Source: Roseomonas sp.
GTDB lineage: Bacteria > Pseudomonadota > Alphaproteobacteria > Acetobacterales > Acetobacteraceae
Direction of reading: 5' to 3'
Length of the DNA stretch: 64,000 nt
Assembly: GCA_020249775.1 (NCBI GenBank)
Contig: JADCFA010000012.1
Span: forward strand, 1 to 64,000
How positions within the stretch are numbered: the first letter of the stretch is position 1; every line of letters begins with the position of its first letter. The position numbers and the translations under genes are program-made. Under the pieces are notes generated by a model. That model saw nothing but the letters and a program-made list of their open reading frames with translations. It ran no database searches and was not told the DNA's origin. Below, one piece after another: positions 7,900 to 17,638 of the stretch.

Positions 7900-9504
7900 T
7901 TATGCCGCGATCAGATCAGCGGCTTTTTCGGCAATCATATTGGTGGCGGCATAAGTATTGCCGGAAACCATGGTCGGCATGCAGGAAGCATCTGCAACGC
8001 GCAGCCCTTCAAGCCCGATCACCTTCATGGTTGCAGGATCAACCACCGCCATAGGGTCAATTCCCATCTTGCAGGACCCGATCGGGTGATAGGTTGTGGA
8101 ACCGGTGGCGCGCGCATGGGCCATCCATTGCTCATCGGTTTGCACGGAAGGCCCGGGGAAATTCTCGGCAACCACGTAATCTGCCAAGGGGCGTGTTTGC
8201 AGCAATTGCCGCATGTATTTCATCGCCGCCAGCAGCGCGTCACGGTCCATCTGATCCTGCAAATAATTCGGCTGGATCTCCGGTTTTGCACGCGGATCGG
8301 CTGACAGCGCCTTCAGCCAGCCTTTGCTTTCCGGGCGAAGCTGAGAACAGCCAAGTGTCATGCCAGGCTTGGTGTCCAAATCCGTCACGCCATAACGCCC
8401 CGTTGGATAGCTGGCCGGCGCGAAGTAAAGCTGCATATCGGGGGTGGCGAGGCCTTCGCGCGTTTTGAAATAGCCACCCGCATGGCTTGGGCTTGCCGTC
8501 AGCAGGCCCTTGCGCGTGAAGGCATAGCGCAGCACCTCAATCGCCAAACGCACACCGCGTGAACGTTCATTGAGCGAACCGGCACCCTTCACCAGGGCTG
8601 AGACTCGCACCGCGTAATGGTCGCGCAGATTCTTGCCGACCCCTGGCAGCGCATGCACAACATCAACGCCAATACCGGAAAGCCATTCCGGATCGCCAAC
8701 ACCCGAGATTTGCAAAAGCTGCGGCGTATTGATCGCACCGCCCGAAAGGATCACATCGCGCCGCGCGCGAATGGTAATGGGCGCGCCGCCTTCCTGCGTA
8801 TAGCGAATGCCGACCGCGCGCTTGCCTTCAAAGACAATCGCTTCCGCCAAAGCGCGCTGGATCAGCTTCAGATTGGGGCGCGACAGGGCAGGGCGGAGAT
8901 AGGCATCAGCCGGGCTCCAGCGCCGCCCGCCGCGCATCATTTGCTGATAAAGAAACGTGCCTTCCTGATTGCCGGAATTGTAATCCGGCGTGCGCGGCAG
9001 ACCGAGCGCCTCATTGGCGGCGATATAGGCTTCCGAGAGTTCATGCGGGTCGCGCTGATCTTCGATGGAAAGCGGGCCGTTATTGCCGCGCACAGCGGGA
9101 TCGCCGCCGCCATTGCCGCGGGTTTCCGCGCGCTTGAAATAGGGCAGCACATCATCCCAGGCCCAACCGCGACAGCCAAGCTGCGCCCACATATCGTAAT
9201 CGGCGGATTGGCCGCGCACATAAAGATGGCCATTGATGGAACCGGAGCCGCCCAAAACCTTGCCGCGCGGGAAGGGAATTTTGCGATTGTCAATGTAAGG
9301 ACCGGGCGCGGTTTCATAGCCCCAATTCAGCTTCGGATTATAGACGGTCTTGTTGAAGCCGGCCGGGATTTTGATGAAGATGTTATTGTCCTTGCCGCCC
9401 GCTTCCAGGATCGCAACGCTATTCTTGCCCGAAGCGCTCAGCCGATTGGCCAGCACGCAGCCGGCGGCACCCGCGCCCACAATCACATAATCGAATTCTT
9501 CCAT
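7900..9504 (-). CDS. GMC-family FAD-dependent alcohol/choline dehydrogenase-like oxidoreductase
   Basis: A 534-residue glucose-methanol-choline oxidoreductase. The dinucleotide fold IVGAGAAGCVLANRL is at residues 8-22, followed by the first GMC signature around GKVLGGSGSINGHLYVRG, the second around SGGAINTPQLL, and the C-terminal catalytic His/Asn pair in TYHPIGSCKMG and GNTYAATNM. A GGGGAAAGG precedes the ATG. The length is normal for soluble BetA-like enzymes. No betaine aldehyde dehydrogenase or BetI gene is nearby, so choline is not indicated. The neighbouring SDR and DapA-like aldolase suggest a different alcohol or sugar-derived substrate. Confidence 0.9.
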   Translation of the reverse strand: MEEFDYVIVGAGAAGCVLANRLSASGKNSVAILEAGGKDNNIFIKIPAGFNKTVYNPKLNWGYETAPGPYIDNRKIPFPRGKVLGGSGSINGHLYVRGQSADYDMWAQLGCRGWAWDDVLPYFKRAETRGNGGGDPAVRGNNGPLSIEDQRDPHELSEAYIAANEALGLPRTPDYNSGNQEGTFLYQQMMRGGRRWSPADAYLRPALSRPNLKLIQRALAEAIVFEGKRAVGIRYTQEGGAPITIRARRDVILSGGAINTPQLLQISGVGDPEWLSGIGVDVVHALPGVGKNLRDHYAVRVSALVKGAGSLNERSRGVRLAIEVLRYAFTRKGLLTASPSHAGGYFKTREGLATPDMQLYFAPASYPTGRYGVTDLDTKPGMTLGCSQLRPESKGWLKALSADPRAKPEIQPNYLQDQMDRDALLAAMKYMRQLLQTRPLADYVVAENFPGPSVQTDEQWMAHARATGSTTYHPIGSCKMGIDPMAVVDPATMKVIGLEGLRVADASCMPTMVSGNTYAATNMIAEKAADLIAA

Positions 9505-9563
9505 GGACCTTTCCCCTCAACCTTTTGGGGAAGGCTAGGCCGGGTTGGCGTGATCGGGAAGGG

Positions 9564-9740
9564 CTAATCCTCGGTTTCTTCCGGCGTTACGGCGGCCGGG
9601 ATCGCGTAAGCCTCGGTCATCCAACGGCCCAAATCCACCTGCCGGCAACGATCGGAACAAAAGGGGCGCTGTTCCGGCGCGGGGGCGCGGCCACAAATCG
9701 GGCAGCGCGGGCGGCGTGGTTTTCTCTCGGTGTCAGTCAC
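9564..9740 (-). CDS. yacG: DNA gyrase inhibitor YacG, zinc-binding
   Basis: A 58-residue protein with the YacG zinc knuckle: CPICGRAP, then FCSDRCRQVDLGRWMTE and YAIP, giving four cysteine ligands (C-x2-C and C-x3-C). In E. coli YacG binds GyrB and blocks DNA binding. The start is taken as GTG at 9740 with GGGAGG 7 nt upstream. A longer ATG-initiated reading from 9776 would run far into the preceding gene and exceed family length. It overlaps the end of the RNase E/G gene by 8 bp and is last in the infA-maf-rng-yacG run, a common alphaproteobacterial order. Confidence 0.93.
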   Translation of the reverse strand: MTDTERKPRRPRCPICGRAPAPEQRPFCSDRCRQVDLGRWMTEAYAIPAAVTPEETED

Positions 9741-10860
9741 GCGGGACCTCCCGTAGCTGCGCTGCACCGGTTTCAACGGCGCGCAATGCCAAGGCGTGGC
9801 CGGTCAGTGCCGCGTATTCATCGAGCGCACCGGGCAAATTGCGCAAGGCTGCGATCACTTCGGGCCGCGCTTCCAGCATCAGGCGTTCCGCAGGGCGTGC
9901 CGCAGCATCACGCGCGGCCTGACGCAAGGCTGCCAAGCCTTCCGCAAGCGGCGTGTGCAGAATTTCTGCCAAGGGCGGGTGGATGCGGTCGCGCACCATT
10001 TCAATCAGGCCAAGCCCCGTCAGCCCGACAAGCCGCGCCAGCCGATCAGGCGCCAGCGCCGCGCGCAGCGGTTCCAGCAAAGCCTGCCGACGCTTGGGCG
10101 ATAGCCCCGCCACATCAAGCAGAATGGCACCTGAGAGATTACGCAGCCGGATTTGCCGCGCAATCTCAGGCAAAGCCGTTTCATTGAAGCGCGCCAAGCC
10201 ATCGCCAGCGCCGCCGCTATCCACATCAAGCGCGGTCAGCGCGCGCGTGGTTTGGATATGCAGCACGCCGCCGCCCGGCAAAGCCACTGCGCTTTCGGAA
10301 AGTGAAGCGAATTCACCCTCAAGCGTTTCATCGAATACCGCGCCATGCTGCGCCTGCACGCGATCCCCGAGCACGGCACGCAACCGCGCCACCAGCGCCG
10401 CGCCGGAGACACGAATATCGGCTTGCGGATAACGTGCAGCGAGGCGCTGAATGGCGCATGGCCCGCGCGCCACCAGCCGCGGCGCGCCCGGCGGTGCGGC
10501 GGCCATCAGCGCCGCTTCGGCATCCGTCAGCAGGGCAGACAGCCTTGGCCCTTTGCCTGCCTGCGCAGCGCGCGTGACGCGCAGCCCCAGAATCTGCCCC
10601 TCCTGCACGGCCTGTTTGATCGGCTGGCGCGGTGCGCTCGCGGCACTTTCCGGCAGGAAGCCGGTTTCATTGCCCGCCAGCGCCACAAAGGCGCCCGACA
10701 TGGCGGCCGAGATCGCCACCACCCGCCCGCGCTGCAAATCACCCACACCATCCGGCCGCGCCGGGCGTTCCACCCAGGCTTCGGTCAGCAGGCCACCCAG
10801 CAGCAGCGCGGTCCGCACCTCGCCCGGGGAGGCCTCCGCCAGGATCAGGGCTTCAGCCAC
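9733..10860 (-). CDS. rng: Ribonuclease E/G family endoribonuclease
   Basis: A 375-residue single-strand-specific endoribonuclease. An N-terminal S1-like part (GDLQRGRVVAISAAMSGAFV) is followed by the catalytic core, with the two metal-binding Asp motifs in TTRALTALDVDSGG and GAILLDVAGLSPK. The long C-terminal scaffold of RNase E is absent, and no CPxCxG zinc-link motif is evident, so this is a compact RNase G-type protein. Its start overlaps the end of maf by 16 bp and its end overlaps yacG, indicating one transcript from infA. A second full RNase E elsewhere in the genome is likely but not visible here. Confidence 0.88.
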   Translation of the reverse strand: MAEALILAEASPGEVRTALLLGGLLTEAWVERPARPDGVGDLQRGRVVAISAAMSGAFVALAGNETGFLPESAASAPRQPIKQAVQEGQILGLRVTRAAQAGKGPRLSALLTDAEAALMAAAPPGAPRLVARGPCAIQRLAARYPQADIRVSGAALVARLRAVLGDRVQAQHGAVFDETLEGEFASLSESAVALPGGGVLHIQTTRALTALDVDSGGAGDGLARFNETALPEIARQIRLRNLSGAILLDVAGLSPKRRQALLEPLRAALAPDRLARLVGLTGLGLIEMVRDRIHPPLAEILHTPLAEGLAALRQAARDAAARPAERLMLEARPEVIAALRNLPGALDEYAALTGHALALRAVETGAAQLREVPRD

Positions 10861-11432
10861 CCGATCCCCCGCAGCATTTGCGCGGTTTCAAACAAGGGCA
10901 GGCCGACCACATTGGAATGGCTGCCCGAGATGAAGCGCGTGAAAGCCTCGGCCCGGCCCTGAATGCCATAAGCGCCGGCCTTGCCCTGCCATTCACCGGA
11001 AGCGATGTAGTCTTCCATCTGCGCCTCGGTCAGGCGCTGAAACGTGACCTGGGTTTGCACGAGCCGCTGGATCCGCCGACCATCAGGTAGTGCCAGCACC
11101 ACGCCCGTGGTCACGCAATGCCGCCGGCCGGATAGCAGCGCCAGGCAATGCCGAGCATCGGCCTCGGTTTCGCCCTTGGGCAGGATGCGCCGCCCAACAC
11201 CGACCACCGTATCGGCGGCCAGCACCAGCGCGCCTTCGGCCAAGGGTAGCGCCACTTCCGCCTTGGCAAGCGAAAGCCGGGCCGCCAAGGCACGAGGCTG
11301 TTCAGCCTTCAAGGGCGTTTCATCAATATCGGTCGCGATCACGCGCGCGGGCGTAATGCCAAGCCGCGCCAGCAAATCCAGGCGGCGGGGGCTAGCGCTC
11401 GCCAATACCAGCGGCAAGCGCGCGGCATCCAT
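10845..11432 (-). CDS. maf: Maf-like nucleotide pyrophosphatase
   Basis: A 195-residue Maf/YceF/YhdE protein. It starts with LVLASASPRRLDLLARLG, carries the active-site region ALVLAADTVVGVGRRILPKG with the conserved Asp, and ends with the GKAGAYGIQGRAE and SGSHSNVVGLPL blocks. Family members hydrolyse non-canonical or pyrimidine NTPs and act in house-cleaning and septum control. It lies between infA (10 bp gap) and the RNase E/G gene (16 bp overlap). Confidence 0.95.
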   Translation of the reverse strand: MDAARLPLVLASASPRRLDLLARLGITPARVIATDIDETPLKAEQPRALAARLSLAKAEVALPLAEGALVLAADTVVGVGRRILPKGETEADARHCLALLSGRRHCVTTGVVLALPDGRRIQRLVQTQVTFQRLTEAQMEDYIASGEWQGKAGAYGIQGRAEAFTRFISGSHSNVVGLPLFETAQMLRGIGWLKP

Positions 11433-11442
11433 GGGCGCTGCT

Positions 11443-11661
11443 TTACTTGAAGCGGAAGGTGATGCGGCCCTTGGTCAGATCATAGGGCGTCATTTCAACG
11501 TTGACGCGATCCCCGGCGAGCACGCGGATGCGGTTCTTGCGCATCTTCCCGCTGGTATGCGCCAGGACCATGTGGTCGTTATCGAGTTTCACGCGGAACA
11601 TGGCGTTGGGCAGAAGCTCCACCACCTCTCCGCTGAACTCCATCATATCTTCTTTGGGCAT
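11443..11661 (-). CDS. infA: Translation initiation factor IF-1
   Basis: A 72-residue, single S1/OB-fold protein, exactly the family length. It contains [39 protein letters not shown] and [14 protein letters not shown]. It binds the 30S A-site region together with IF-2 and IF-3 during initiation. As first gene of the infA-maf-rng-yacG run it probably carries the main promoter, in the 120 bp between it and the CoA-transferase gene. Confidence 0.98.
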   Translation of the reverse strand: MPKEDMMEFSGEVVELLPNAMFRVKLDNDHMVLAHTSGKMRKNRIRVLAGDRVNVEMTPYDLTKGRITFRFK

Positions 11662-11783
11662 CGGGCCTCAATGGCTGGGCGCAAGGCGCGCCGGGGTTTC
11701 AGGATTGCGGCGCAAAATGATCCTATGGCCCGGCCGGGTCAAGCGCGATCCCGGCGCGGGCAGGGGCTTTCCGCGCGAAAGCC

Positions 11784-12431
11784 TTATTTCGCAAGCGCCA
11801 CCGTGTAATCCGCTTCGGTCTTTTCGCGCATCTCGGCCTCGGTCACGCCGGGGGCGAGTTCCACCAGCTTCATCGCCGCCGGCCCGCGCCGGGCGATTTC
11901 AAACACGCCGAGATCGGTGATCACCATATCCACCACGCGGCTGCCCGTGAGCGGCAGGGCGCATTGCTTGAGCAGCTTGGGCTTGCCGCCGGCGGTGTGT
12001 TCCATCAGCACAATCACGCGCTTGACGCCGGCAACCAGGTCCATCGCGCCGCCCATGCCCTTCACCATCTTGCCCGGGATCATCCAATTGGCCAGGTCGC
12101 CATTTTCCGCCACCTGCAAGGCGCCCAGGATGGAAAGGTCAATATGCCCGCCCCTGATCATGCCAAAGGATTGCGCGGAATCGAAGAAGGAACTGGTCGG
12201 CAACTGAGTGATCGTCTGCTTGCCGGCATTGATCAGATCGGCATCTTCCTCGCCTTCATAAGGGAAGGGGCCAAGGCCCAGCATGCCGTTTTCGCTTTGC
12301 AACTGCACATTGAAGCCGGCAGGGACATGATTGGCGACCAGCGTCGGGATGCCAATGCCAAGGTTCACGTAAAAGCCATCTTGCAATTCGCGCGCCGCAC
12401 GGGCGGCCATTTCATCGCGGTTCCAGGCCAT
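11784..12431 (-). CDS. scoB: 3-oxoacid CoA-transferase subunit B
   Basis: A 215-residue beta subunit of a class I CoA-transferase. The catalytic glutamate sits in the conserved [14 protein letters not shown] block near residue 50. The start [19 protein letters not shown], the glycine-rich [13 protein letters not shown] and the C-terminal MVITDLGVF are typical of ScoB/AtoA. It follows scoA by 11 bp on the same strand. The pair transfers CoA, usually from succinyl-CoA to acetoacetate or another 3-oxoacid, feeding ketone bodies or branched-chain products into central metabolism. The acceptor specificity (Sco, Ato or PcaIJ) is inferred from overall similarity only. Confidence 0.9.
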   Translation of the reverse strand: MAWNRDEMAARAARELQDGFYVNLGIGIPTLVANHVPAGFNVQLQSENGMLGLGPFPYEGEEDADLINAGKQTITQLPTSSFFDSAQSFGMIRGGHIDLSILGALQVAENGDLANWMIPGKMVKGMGGAMDLVAGVKRVIVLMEHTAGGKPKLLKQCALPLTGSRVVDMVITDLGVFEIARRGPAAMKLVELAPGVTEAEMREKTEADYTVALAK

Positions 12432-12442
12432 GATTCTTCTCC

Positions 12443-13180
12443 TTATCCCTGGGACTCGGCGCCGGCCGAGGCGGCGGGCGCGTGCTTGCGGACCGTGCGC
12501 TGTTCAATGCGCTTTTCGTAGCCAGGCGGGCAGGAGATCAGGCGTTTGACGAAAATACCCGGCGTGTGGATGTGGTCCGCGTCAATCTCTCCCGGCCGGA
12601 CCAGATGTTCCACCTGCGCGACGGTCACGCGCGCTGCCGTTGCCATCATTGGGTTGAAGTTCCGCGCCGTCTTCCGATAGACCAGATTGCCCTCATGATC
12701 GCCCATATAGGCGTGGATGATGGCCAGATCGGCCATGATGCCGCGTTCCATCACATAGGTCTCGCCATCGAATTCCCGCGTTTCCTTGCCCTTGGCGACT
12801 TCGGTGCCAACGCCGGTTTTGGTGAAAAAGGCGGGAATGCCAGCGCCGCCGGCGCGAATACGCTCGGCCAAAGTGCCTTGCGGGTTGAATTCAATCTCAA
12901 GCTCACCGGCCAGGTATTGCCGGGCGAATTCGGCGTTTTCGCCGACATAGCTTGAGATCATTTTGCGGATCTGGCGGGTTTTGAGCAGCAGGCCAAGCCC
13001 GGCATCATCCACCCCGGCATTATTGGAGACCACGGTCAAATCCTTCACGCCGGATTCGCGGATGGCTTCAATCAGCAGGGTCGGAATGCCCGATAGCCCG
13101 AAGCCGCCGGAATGGATCACCATGCCATCGCGGAGCAGGCCCGAAAGCGCCGCCTTGGCATCCGGATAGATTTTTTTCAT
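12443..13180 (-). CDS. scoA: 3-oxoacid CoA-transferase subunit A
   Basis: A 245-residue alpha subunit of the same CoA-transferase. It opens with a [10 protein letters not shown]-type start and the glycine-rich CoA-binding block [15 protein letters not shown], followed by [10 protein letters not shown] and the ISSYVGEN motif seen in ScoA/AtoD. Length and residue pattern match the family. It is the upstream gene of the scoAB pair, 11 bp from scoB, and the only co-directional gene after the tRNA-Ala locus. The ~120 bp before its start must contain the operon promoter and back onto the divergent tRNA-Ala gene. Confidence 0.9.
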   Translation of the reverse strand: MKKIYPDAKAALSGLLRDGMVIHSGGFGLSGIPTLLIEAIRESGVKDLTVVSNNAGVDDAGLGLLLKTRQIRKMISSYVGENAEFARQYLAGELEIEFNPQGTLAERIRAGGAGIPAFFTKTGVGTEVAKGKETREFDGETYVMERGIMADLAIIHAYMGDHEGNLVYRKTARNFNPMMATAARVTVAQVEHLVRPGEIDADHIHTPGIFVKRLISCPPGYEKRIEQRTVRKHAPAASAGAESQG

Positions 13181-13299
13181 GCGCCCTTGATCCTCAATGC
13201 TTGCCGTTCTGGGTGCTGTCTACCGGCTGTTTTGCGTTGCGGGAAGATGCCCCCTTGCCGAGGCAGCCCTTGGGCGCTAATACCCCGCCTCTTCCCTGG

Positions 13300-13375
<76 letters not shown>

Positions 13376-13397
13376 GCCCTGCCCTGCATCACTGAAA

Positions 13398-16300
13398 TTA
13401 CGCTGAAATGCGGCTATCCGGGTCCCCGGCGGCGAAGGCTGCCATATAGCCCAGGATCAGGTCGCGGGATCGGAAGCGGCCGGCGAATTGCTCCTCCTCC
13501 TCCCGCTGCACGATGGGGAAGGTGGAAAGGATATAGGCGGCGTCATCCCGGTTCAGGCCATAGAGCAGGAAGAATAGCGCATCCAACCGCGCGCGCAGAT
13601 GGAGCCTTGCTTCCGCATCCCAGGGGAAGGGGGCGCCGTGATGGCCCATATCCTCGGCGAAGGGTTTCAGGTCATGCGCGGTATAGGATAGGCGCAGCAC
13701 ATGGTCGCGGATGATGGCCTCAGCTGAGGTGGCGCCGATGGGGCGGGCGAAGGCTTCAAGCGGCAGGATCGGCAGTTGTTCGACGATGTAGAAATTGAGG
13801 TGCGTGCTCTGCACCTTCTGCCGGGCGATGTAATCCAATGGCAGGGCGTTCAGATTGGCCAGCAGCAGCGGTGCGCCGCGCCGATAGGTGGCGAGCATGG
13901 AATCGCATTCCGCCTGCCATGCTTCGTGTGCTGACGCATTATTCTTTGGTTCGTCAGGCAGTAAGGGAAAAAGTAGCGGTAACGTTTTGCCGACGGCAGC
14001 GAATGGAACAGCAGCAGCGATCACCGTGCGAACATCGGTTGGCCGGGCGATATCGCGAAAGGCTAGCGCCCAACGAACTCCGGTTGGCCAAGGGATTTCG
14101 GATGTCTCAACCCAAAATTGCGGGCGCGGGCAATGCATTGGGTCCTGATGCTCTGCATCCGAGGTCGGTGCGCTGTTGAACGGATTGTGGATGCTCTCAG
14201 GGTTCTCCACAACGGCAGCGGCGCGGTGGTCGAAGATGTGGATTGACCGGCCAACCATCAGCGGCGCCCATTCCGTTGCGCCCTTCTTCCAGCGGTTCGG
14301 TGCCACGCGATAGGCGCCGGTCTTCTGCAATTCCGCCTCGGTCAGGAACTTGTCGCTGTCATTCGTCATGTGGAACATGGTCGCGTAGCGCACCGGCCAG
14401 ACACGCTGATGCGGCGTGCTGCGTTGATCCACCAGCACCGGCACGCGCCGATAAACCGCGAGCGTGATCTCGGCATCACGCGTGCCGCGAAACACTGGCG
14501 CCGTGCCGGTATTCGGATTGACCGCGGCAAAATCATCGGGTGAGAGTGCCAGCCCCGAAGCCTCGGCCTCCTCCGCGCTTTGCGCAAAAAAGGCGCAGGC
14601 AGCAGCATCAAAGCGCCGCGCCGGCCCACCCGCGACCAGGGCGGCAAACTTGAAGGACCGATGCACATCGGGGAAGAACGGGCCTGCCCGGCCCTTGCCA
14701 TTCTCAAAATCAAACAGCGCCCCAAGCCGCCCGGTGGTCGCGATGCTGCGGAAGAACGCCGCTGCGCCCTTATCGGCGGCAATGCCGGAAGGCACCAGCA
14801 GGCCGACAATCCCCTCGGCCTTCACCAGCCGCAAGGCGCGTTCCACGAATAGCGCATAGAGATTGGCATCACCGCCCGATAGCAGCGGATAGGCGCAGCA
14901 CCCGCGCCGCAGATGGTCTTCCAAGGACATGCGGGCGCGTTCCTTGGGCGGCGCATCGCAATAGCGCGCCACACGCGCAGCCGCTTCCGCTGTCCAGGCA
15001 GCGCGTTCATAATCGGCGGCCAGATCACCGCCCTTTTTGCGCAGCGCATTGACCATTTTCTTGCGGTCAGCGGCGCGTTGCTGCCGCGCAACCTCTGGCG
15101 CGCGGGCGGCGAACCATTCCACTTCCTGCAACTTCATTCGGTCCCAGGGCGGATTGCCGATTACCGCATCAAAACCGCCACGCGGGCGGGTGCTTTCCCA
15201 ATCCTCCCAAACACCGGGGAAGGCCACTTCCCAATGCTGAAAGCGCCGTTCTTCCGCCAGGGCGCGCGCCTTCGCCATGACATTTCCGGCCATGGTTTGT
15301 GTGCCTTGCGGCCCCTGCCGCGCGCGGCCTTCCGCAATCACCTCCACCGGGTCGCCCAAAACGCCATCCAGCAAATAGGCCAGCGTCTGCCTTTCCGCCT
15401 CGCCCAGGTCCGGTTCCAGCCAGCGCGTGGCATGGATGAAATCCAGAAAGCGCGACAAGGGGCGGATCGCTTCTTCCACCCCGCCGAAAATGCTGGCGCT
15501 TTCGCGCACCTCGGCAATATCGGCATCGGTCAATTCGGCTATCATGCTCATGCCGCGCGCGGCCTGGCGCGCCTGCGCCACGGCCTGGCCAATCAGCAGC
15601 GAACCGCGTTGGCGGATGCGTTCTTCCGCCTGATGCACAAACTCCCCAAACAGGCTGTCACCGGTGCGAAGATGATGATCCAGGAAGGAAAGCGGCGCGC
15701 CAACGGTGAAGGAATGCAGCCACAGGGAAAGCTTGGCCAATTCCACCGCCATGGGATTCATATCGGCGCCATAGATCACGCGCTTCAGCACAATGCGCCG
15801 GACAAGGTGGCGGTCATCCAGATGTTCGTCGCGCACTTCCCAGCCATTCGCCTCAGCCTGGGCGCGGATATGGCCGCGAATGGCCTCGATCTTCGCGGAA
15901 AGGGGGGAAGCGTAATCGCCCCAGGGGACCAGCGCGGCGGCTTCCTGCTGCGCGGCCAGGGTTTCATCCGTCAGCCAATCCACCAGCGATACAAGGAAAT
16001 GCCCGGACCCCATGGCAGGATCCAGCACACGAAGCGCAAGGAACGCCTCGGCCGGGTCATGCCGGTGAAGGTCCGCCAAGCGCTGGTCCTTGGGCCGATG
16101 GTCTGATTTCAGGCGTTCCGCCGCTTCGCTGAAGGCCGTGCGGCGTTCTTCCAGCAAGGGGCCAATGGCGCGGCGGATGATTAGGCGGACCAATTCTTCC
16201 GGCGTGTAATAGCTGCCCGAATTCTTGCGCGCGAAGGCATTGAGCCGTGTGGTGACGCCCGCCCCTTCCGCCACCACATCAAATTCCAGCAGGCGTTCAT

Positions 16301-17558
16301 AGATGGACCCAAGCTGCTGCACCGAAAGGTCGCGGAAATTGATCAGGCGCCGCGCGGTGCCTTCGCCTTCGCGCGAAAGCTCATCCAGCAATTCGCCCAT
16401 GGTGGCATCCGGCAGGCGCGCACGGGAAAGCAGCGGCGCGGCAGAGGCCGAAAACAAGCCGCCATTATAGGGCGGCAGACCAAGGTTCACATCGCCCAAA
16501 TTTATGGCGCGGCAAAGCGCGGTCAGGTCATCCCACCAGCGGGTGAAGCTGGCGGAAAGCGGGCGCTCCTCATCGCGCGCGCTCGCGGCCTGTTCACGCA
16601 GGCGCCGCAAACCATAGGCAGCGTAACCAGCATGGCGCACCGGCAGCAGGTCTCGGTCTTCCGCATAAAGGATGAATAGCAGCCGATAGAGCAGGATCAG
16701 CGCCGCTTCGCGCGCTTCCGCGCGCCAGGCTGCATCGCCCGGCTTGGCCGCCGGGTCATGCGCGGCAAGCGCCGAGACAAGCCGGGGAAACACCCGATCA
16801 AACACCGCTTCCGAAAGTGCGGCGGTAATGCGCTGCTCGTAACGGCGCCCTTCATCCAGGGCGAGGTCGAGGAAGGTTTTGCCCGCAGGCCCCGAAGCCT
16901 CATGCGCTTCGCGCCGAAACAGCAGCAGAAAGGCGCGGAGCAGATCGCGCGTTTCGCTATCACCCTTGGCGGCACCTTCCAGCAGCGCCGGCAGGTCAAA
17001 GCCGACAAAGCCTTCCGCGCGGCTGCGCGCACCATGGAAGTAAAGCCGCCAGAAGCGCCCATTGGTCAGCAAGCCCCAGCGCACCGCCCCGCCCGAGGCT
17101 GGCTCGGCCAGCGCAAGGTAGCGCAGGATTTGCGATGCGGGCGTGCCGCCCTTGCCGCTGCCCCGGTCCAGCGGGGTGTCGCGCGCTTCATTTTCCACCA
17201 CCACGGCGGCAAGGCGGTAACGATCCCCCGGTGCCGCTATGGCAGCGGCTTCCGCGTGATTGGCCGGGGAGGTAAAAAGCAGCGCATCGGGAATGTCCCG
17301 CCGACCGCCGCCGGCGGCCTGTTGCGGCAAATGATACCAGCCAAGCAGGTCCAGCACCGGGCGGATAAACTCTTGTTCGGTTGTCGCTTCATTCGGCCTG
17401 GCCATGGCGGCGAGGGAAAGCCAAAGCGCGCTCAGCCTTTCGGCCTTGGCAGCCACCTGCGCGGCATCCATGCCCCGCCATTCCGGCGTTTCGCGCATGC
17501 CTTCGCGCAGATAGAATTCCGAGAGCAGGCTACCCGCGATCAAGATTTTCTCCCCCAA
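13398..17558 (-). CDS. Large Eco57I/type IIG-like DNA adenine methyltransferase with degenerate nuclease-like N-terminus
   Basis: A 1386-residue protein. The N-terminal ~200 residues resemble the PD-(D/E)xK domain of type IIG/IIL enzymes: EQEFIRPVLDLLGW at 61-74, PD at 90-91, then VENEARDTPLD at 121-131. Family members usually have ExK where this has E122-N123-E124. The N6-adenine methylase core follows, with YYTPEELV, motif I DPAMGSGHFL, GADMNPMAVELAKLSLWLHS and catalytic NPPW. The C-terminal half is probably the target-recognition region. No partner R, S, PglZ or DISARM genes are nearby. It is probably a stand-alone defence or modification enzyme; PglX/DrmMI-like proteins are related alternatives. 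Confidence 0.85.
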   Translation of the reverse strand: MGEKILIAGSLLSEFYLREGMRETPEWRGMDAAQVAAKAERLSALWLSLAAMARPNEATTEQEFIRPVLDLLGWYHLPQQAAGGGRRDIPDALLFTSPANHAEAAAIAAPGDRYRLAAVVVENEARDTPLDRGSGKGGTPASQILRYLALAEPASGGAVRWGLLTNGRFWRLYFHGARSRAEGFVGFDLPALLEGAAKGDSETRDLLRAFLLLFRREAHEASGPAGKTFLDLALDEGRRYEQRITAALSEAVFDRVFPRLVSALAAHDPAAKPGDAAWRAEAREAALILLYRLLFILYAEDRDLLPVRHAGYAAYGLRRLREQAASARDEERPLSASFTRWWDDLTALCRAINLGDVNLGLPPYNGGLFSASAAPLLSRARLPDATMGELLDELSREGEGTARRLINFRDLSVQQLGSIYERLLEFDVVAEGAGVTTRLNAFARKNSGSYYTPEELVRLIIRRAIGPLLEERRTAFSEAAERLKSDHRPKDQRLADLHRHDPAEAFLALRVLDPAMGSGHFLVSLVDWLTDETLAAQQEAAALVPWGDYASPLSAKIEAIRGHIRAQAEANGWEVRDEHLDDRHLVRRIVLKRVIYGADMNPMAVELAKLSLWLHSFTVGAPLSFLDHHLRTGDSLFGEFVHQAEERIRQRGSLLIGQAVAQARQAARGMSMIAELTDADIAEVRESASIFGGVEEAIRPLSRFLDFIHATRWLEPDLGEAERQTLAYLLDGVLGDPVEVIAEGRARQGPQGTQTMAGNVMAKARALAEERRFQHWEVAFPGVWEDWESTRPRGGFDAVIGNPPWDRMKLQEVEWFAARAPEVARQQRAADRKKMVNALRKKGGDLAADYERAAWTAEAAARVARYCDAPPKERARMSLEDHLRRGCCAYPLLSGGDANLYALFVERALRLVKAEGIVGLLVPSGIAADKGAAAFFRSIATTGRLGALFDFENGKGRAGPFFPDVHRSFKFAALVAGGPARRFDAAACAFFAQSAEEAEASGLALSPDDFAAVNPNTGTAPVFRGTRDAEITLAVYRRVPVLVDQRSTPHQRVWPVRYATMFHMTNDSDKFLTEAELQKTGAYRVAPNRWKKGATEWAPLMVGRSIHIFDHRAAAVVENPESIHNPFNSAPTSDAEHQDPMHCPRPQFWVETSEIPWPTGVRWALAFRDIARPTDVRTVIAAAVPFAAVGKTLPLLFPLLPDEPKNNASAHEAWQAECDSMLATYRRGAPLLLANLNALPLDYIARQKVQSTHLNFYIVEQLPILPLEAFARPIGATSAEAIIRDHVLRLSYTAHDLKPFAEDMGHHGAPFPWDAEARLHLRARLDALFFLLYGLNRDDAAYILSTFPIVQREEEEQFAGRFRSRDLILGYMAAFAAGDPDSRISA

Positions 17559-17638
17559 AGAATCGTCACGCTAAGCGGTGATACACATGGTTAGCATCGG
17601 GCACGACACTGGCTTGCCCGTTGGTCGCGGTGCAAGCC

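Noticed and set aside
8617-9567. 316-codon open frame antisense to the GMC oxidoreductase
   Set aside because: The GMC signatures and His/Asn pair are on the minus strand; the plus frame shows no family pattern.
14913-16106. 397-codon open frame antisense to the methyltransferase
   Set aside because: The opposite strand encodes catalytic motifs I and IV in this stretch; the antisense product has no recognisable domain.
13398-17558. Considered as part of a BREX or DISARM system
   Set aside because: No pglZ, brxC, drmA, drmB or other partner genes lie on either side within the window.
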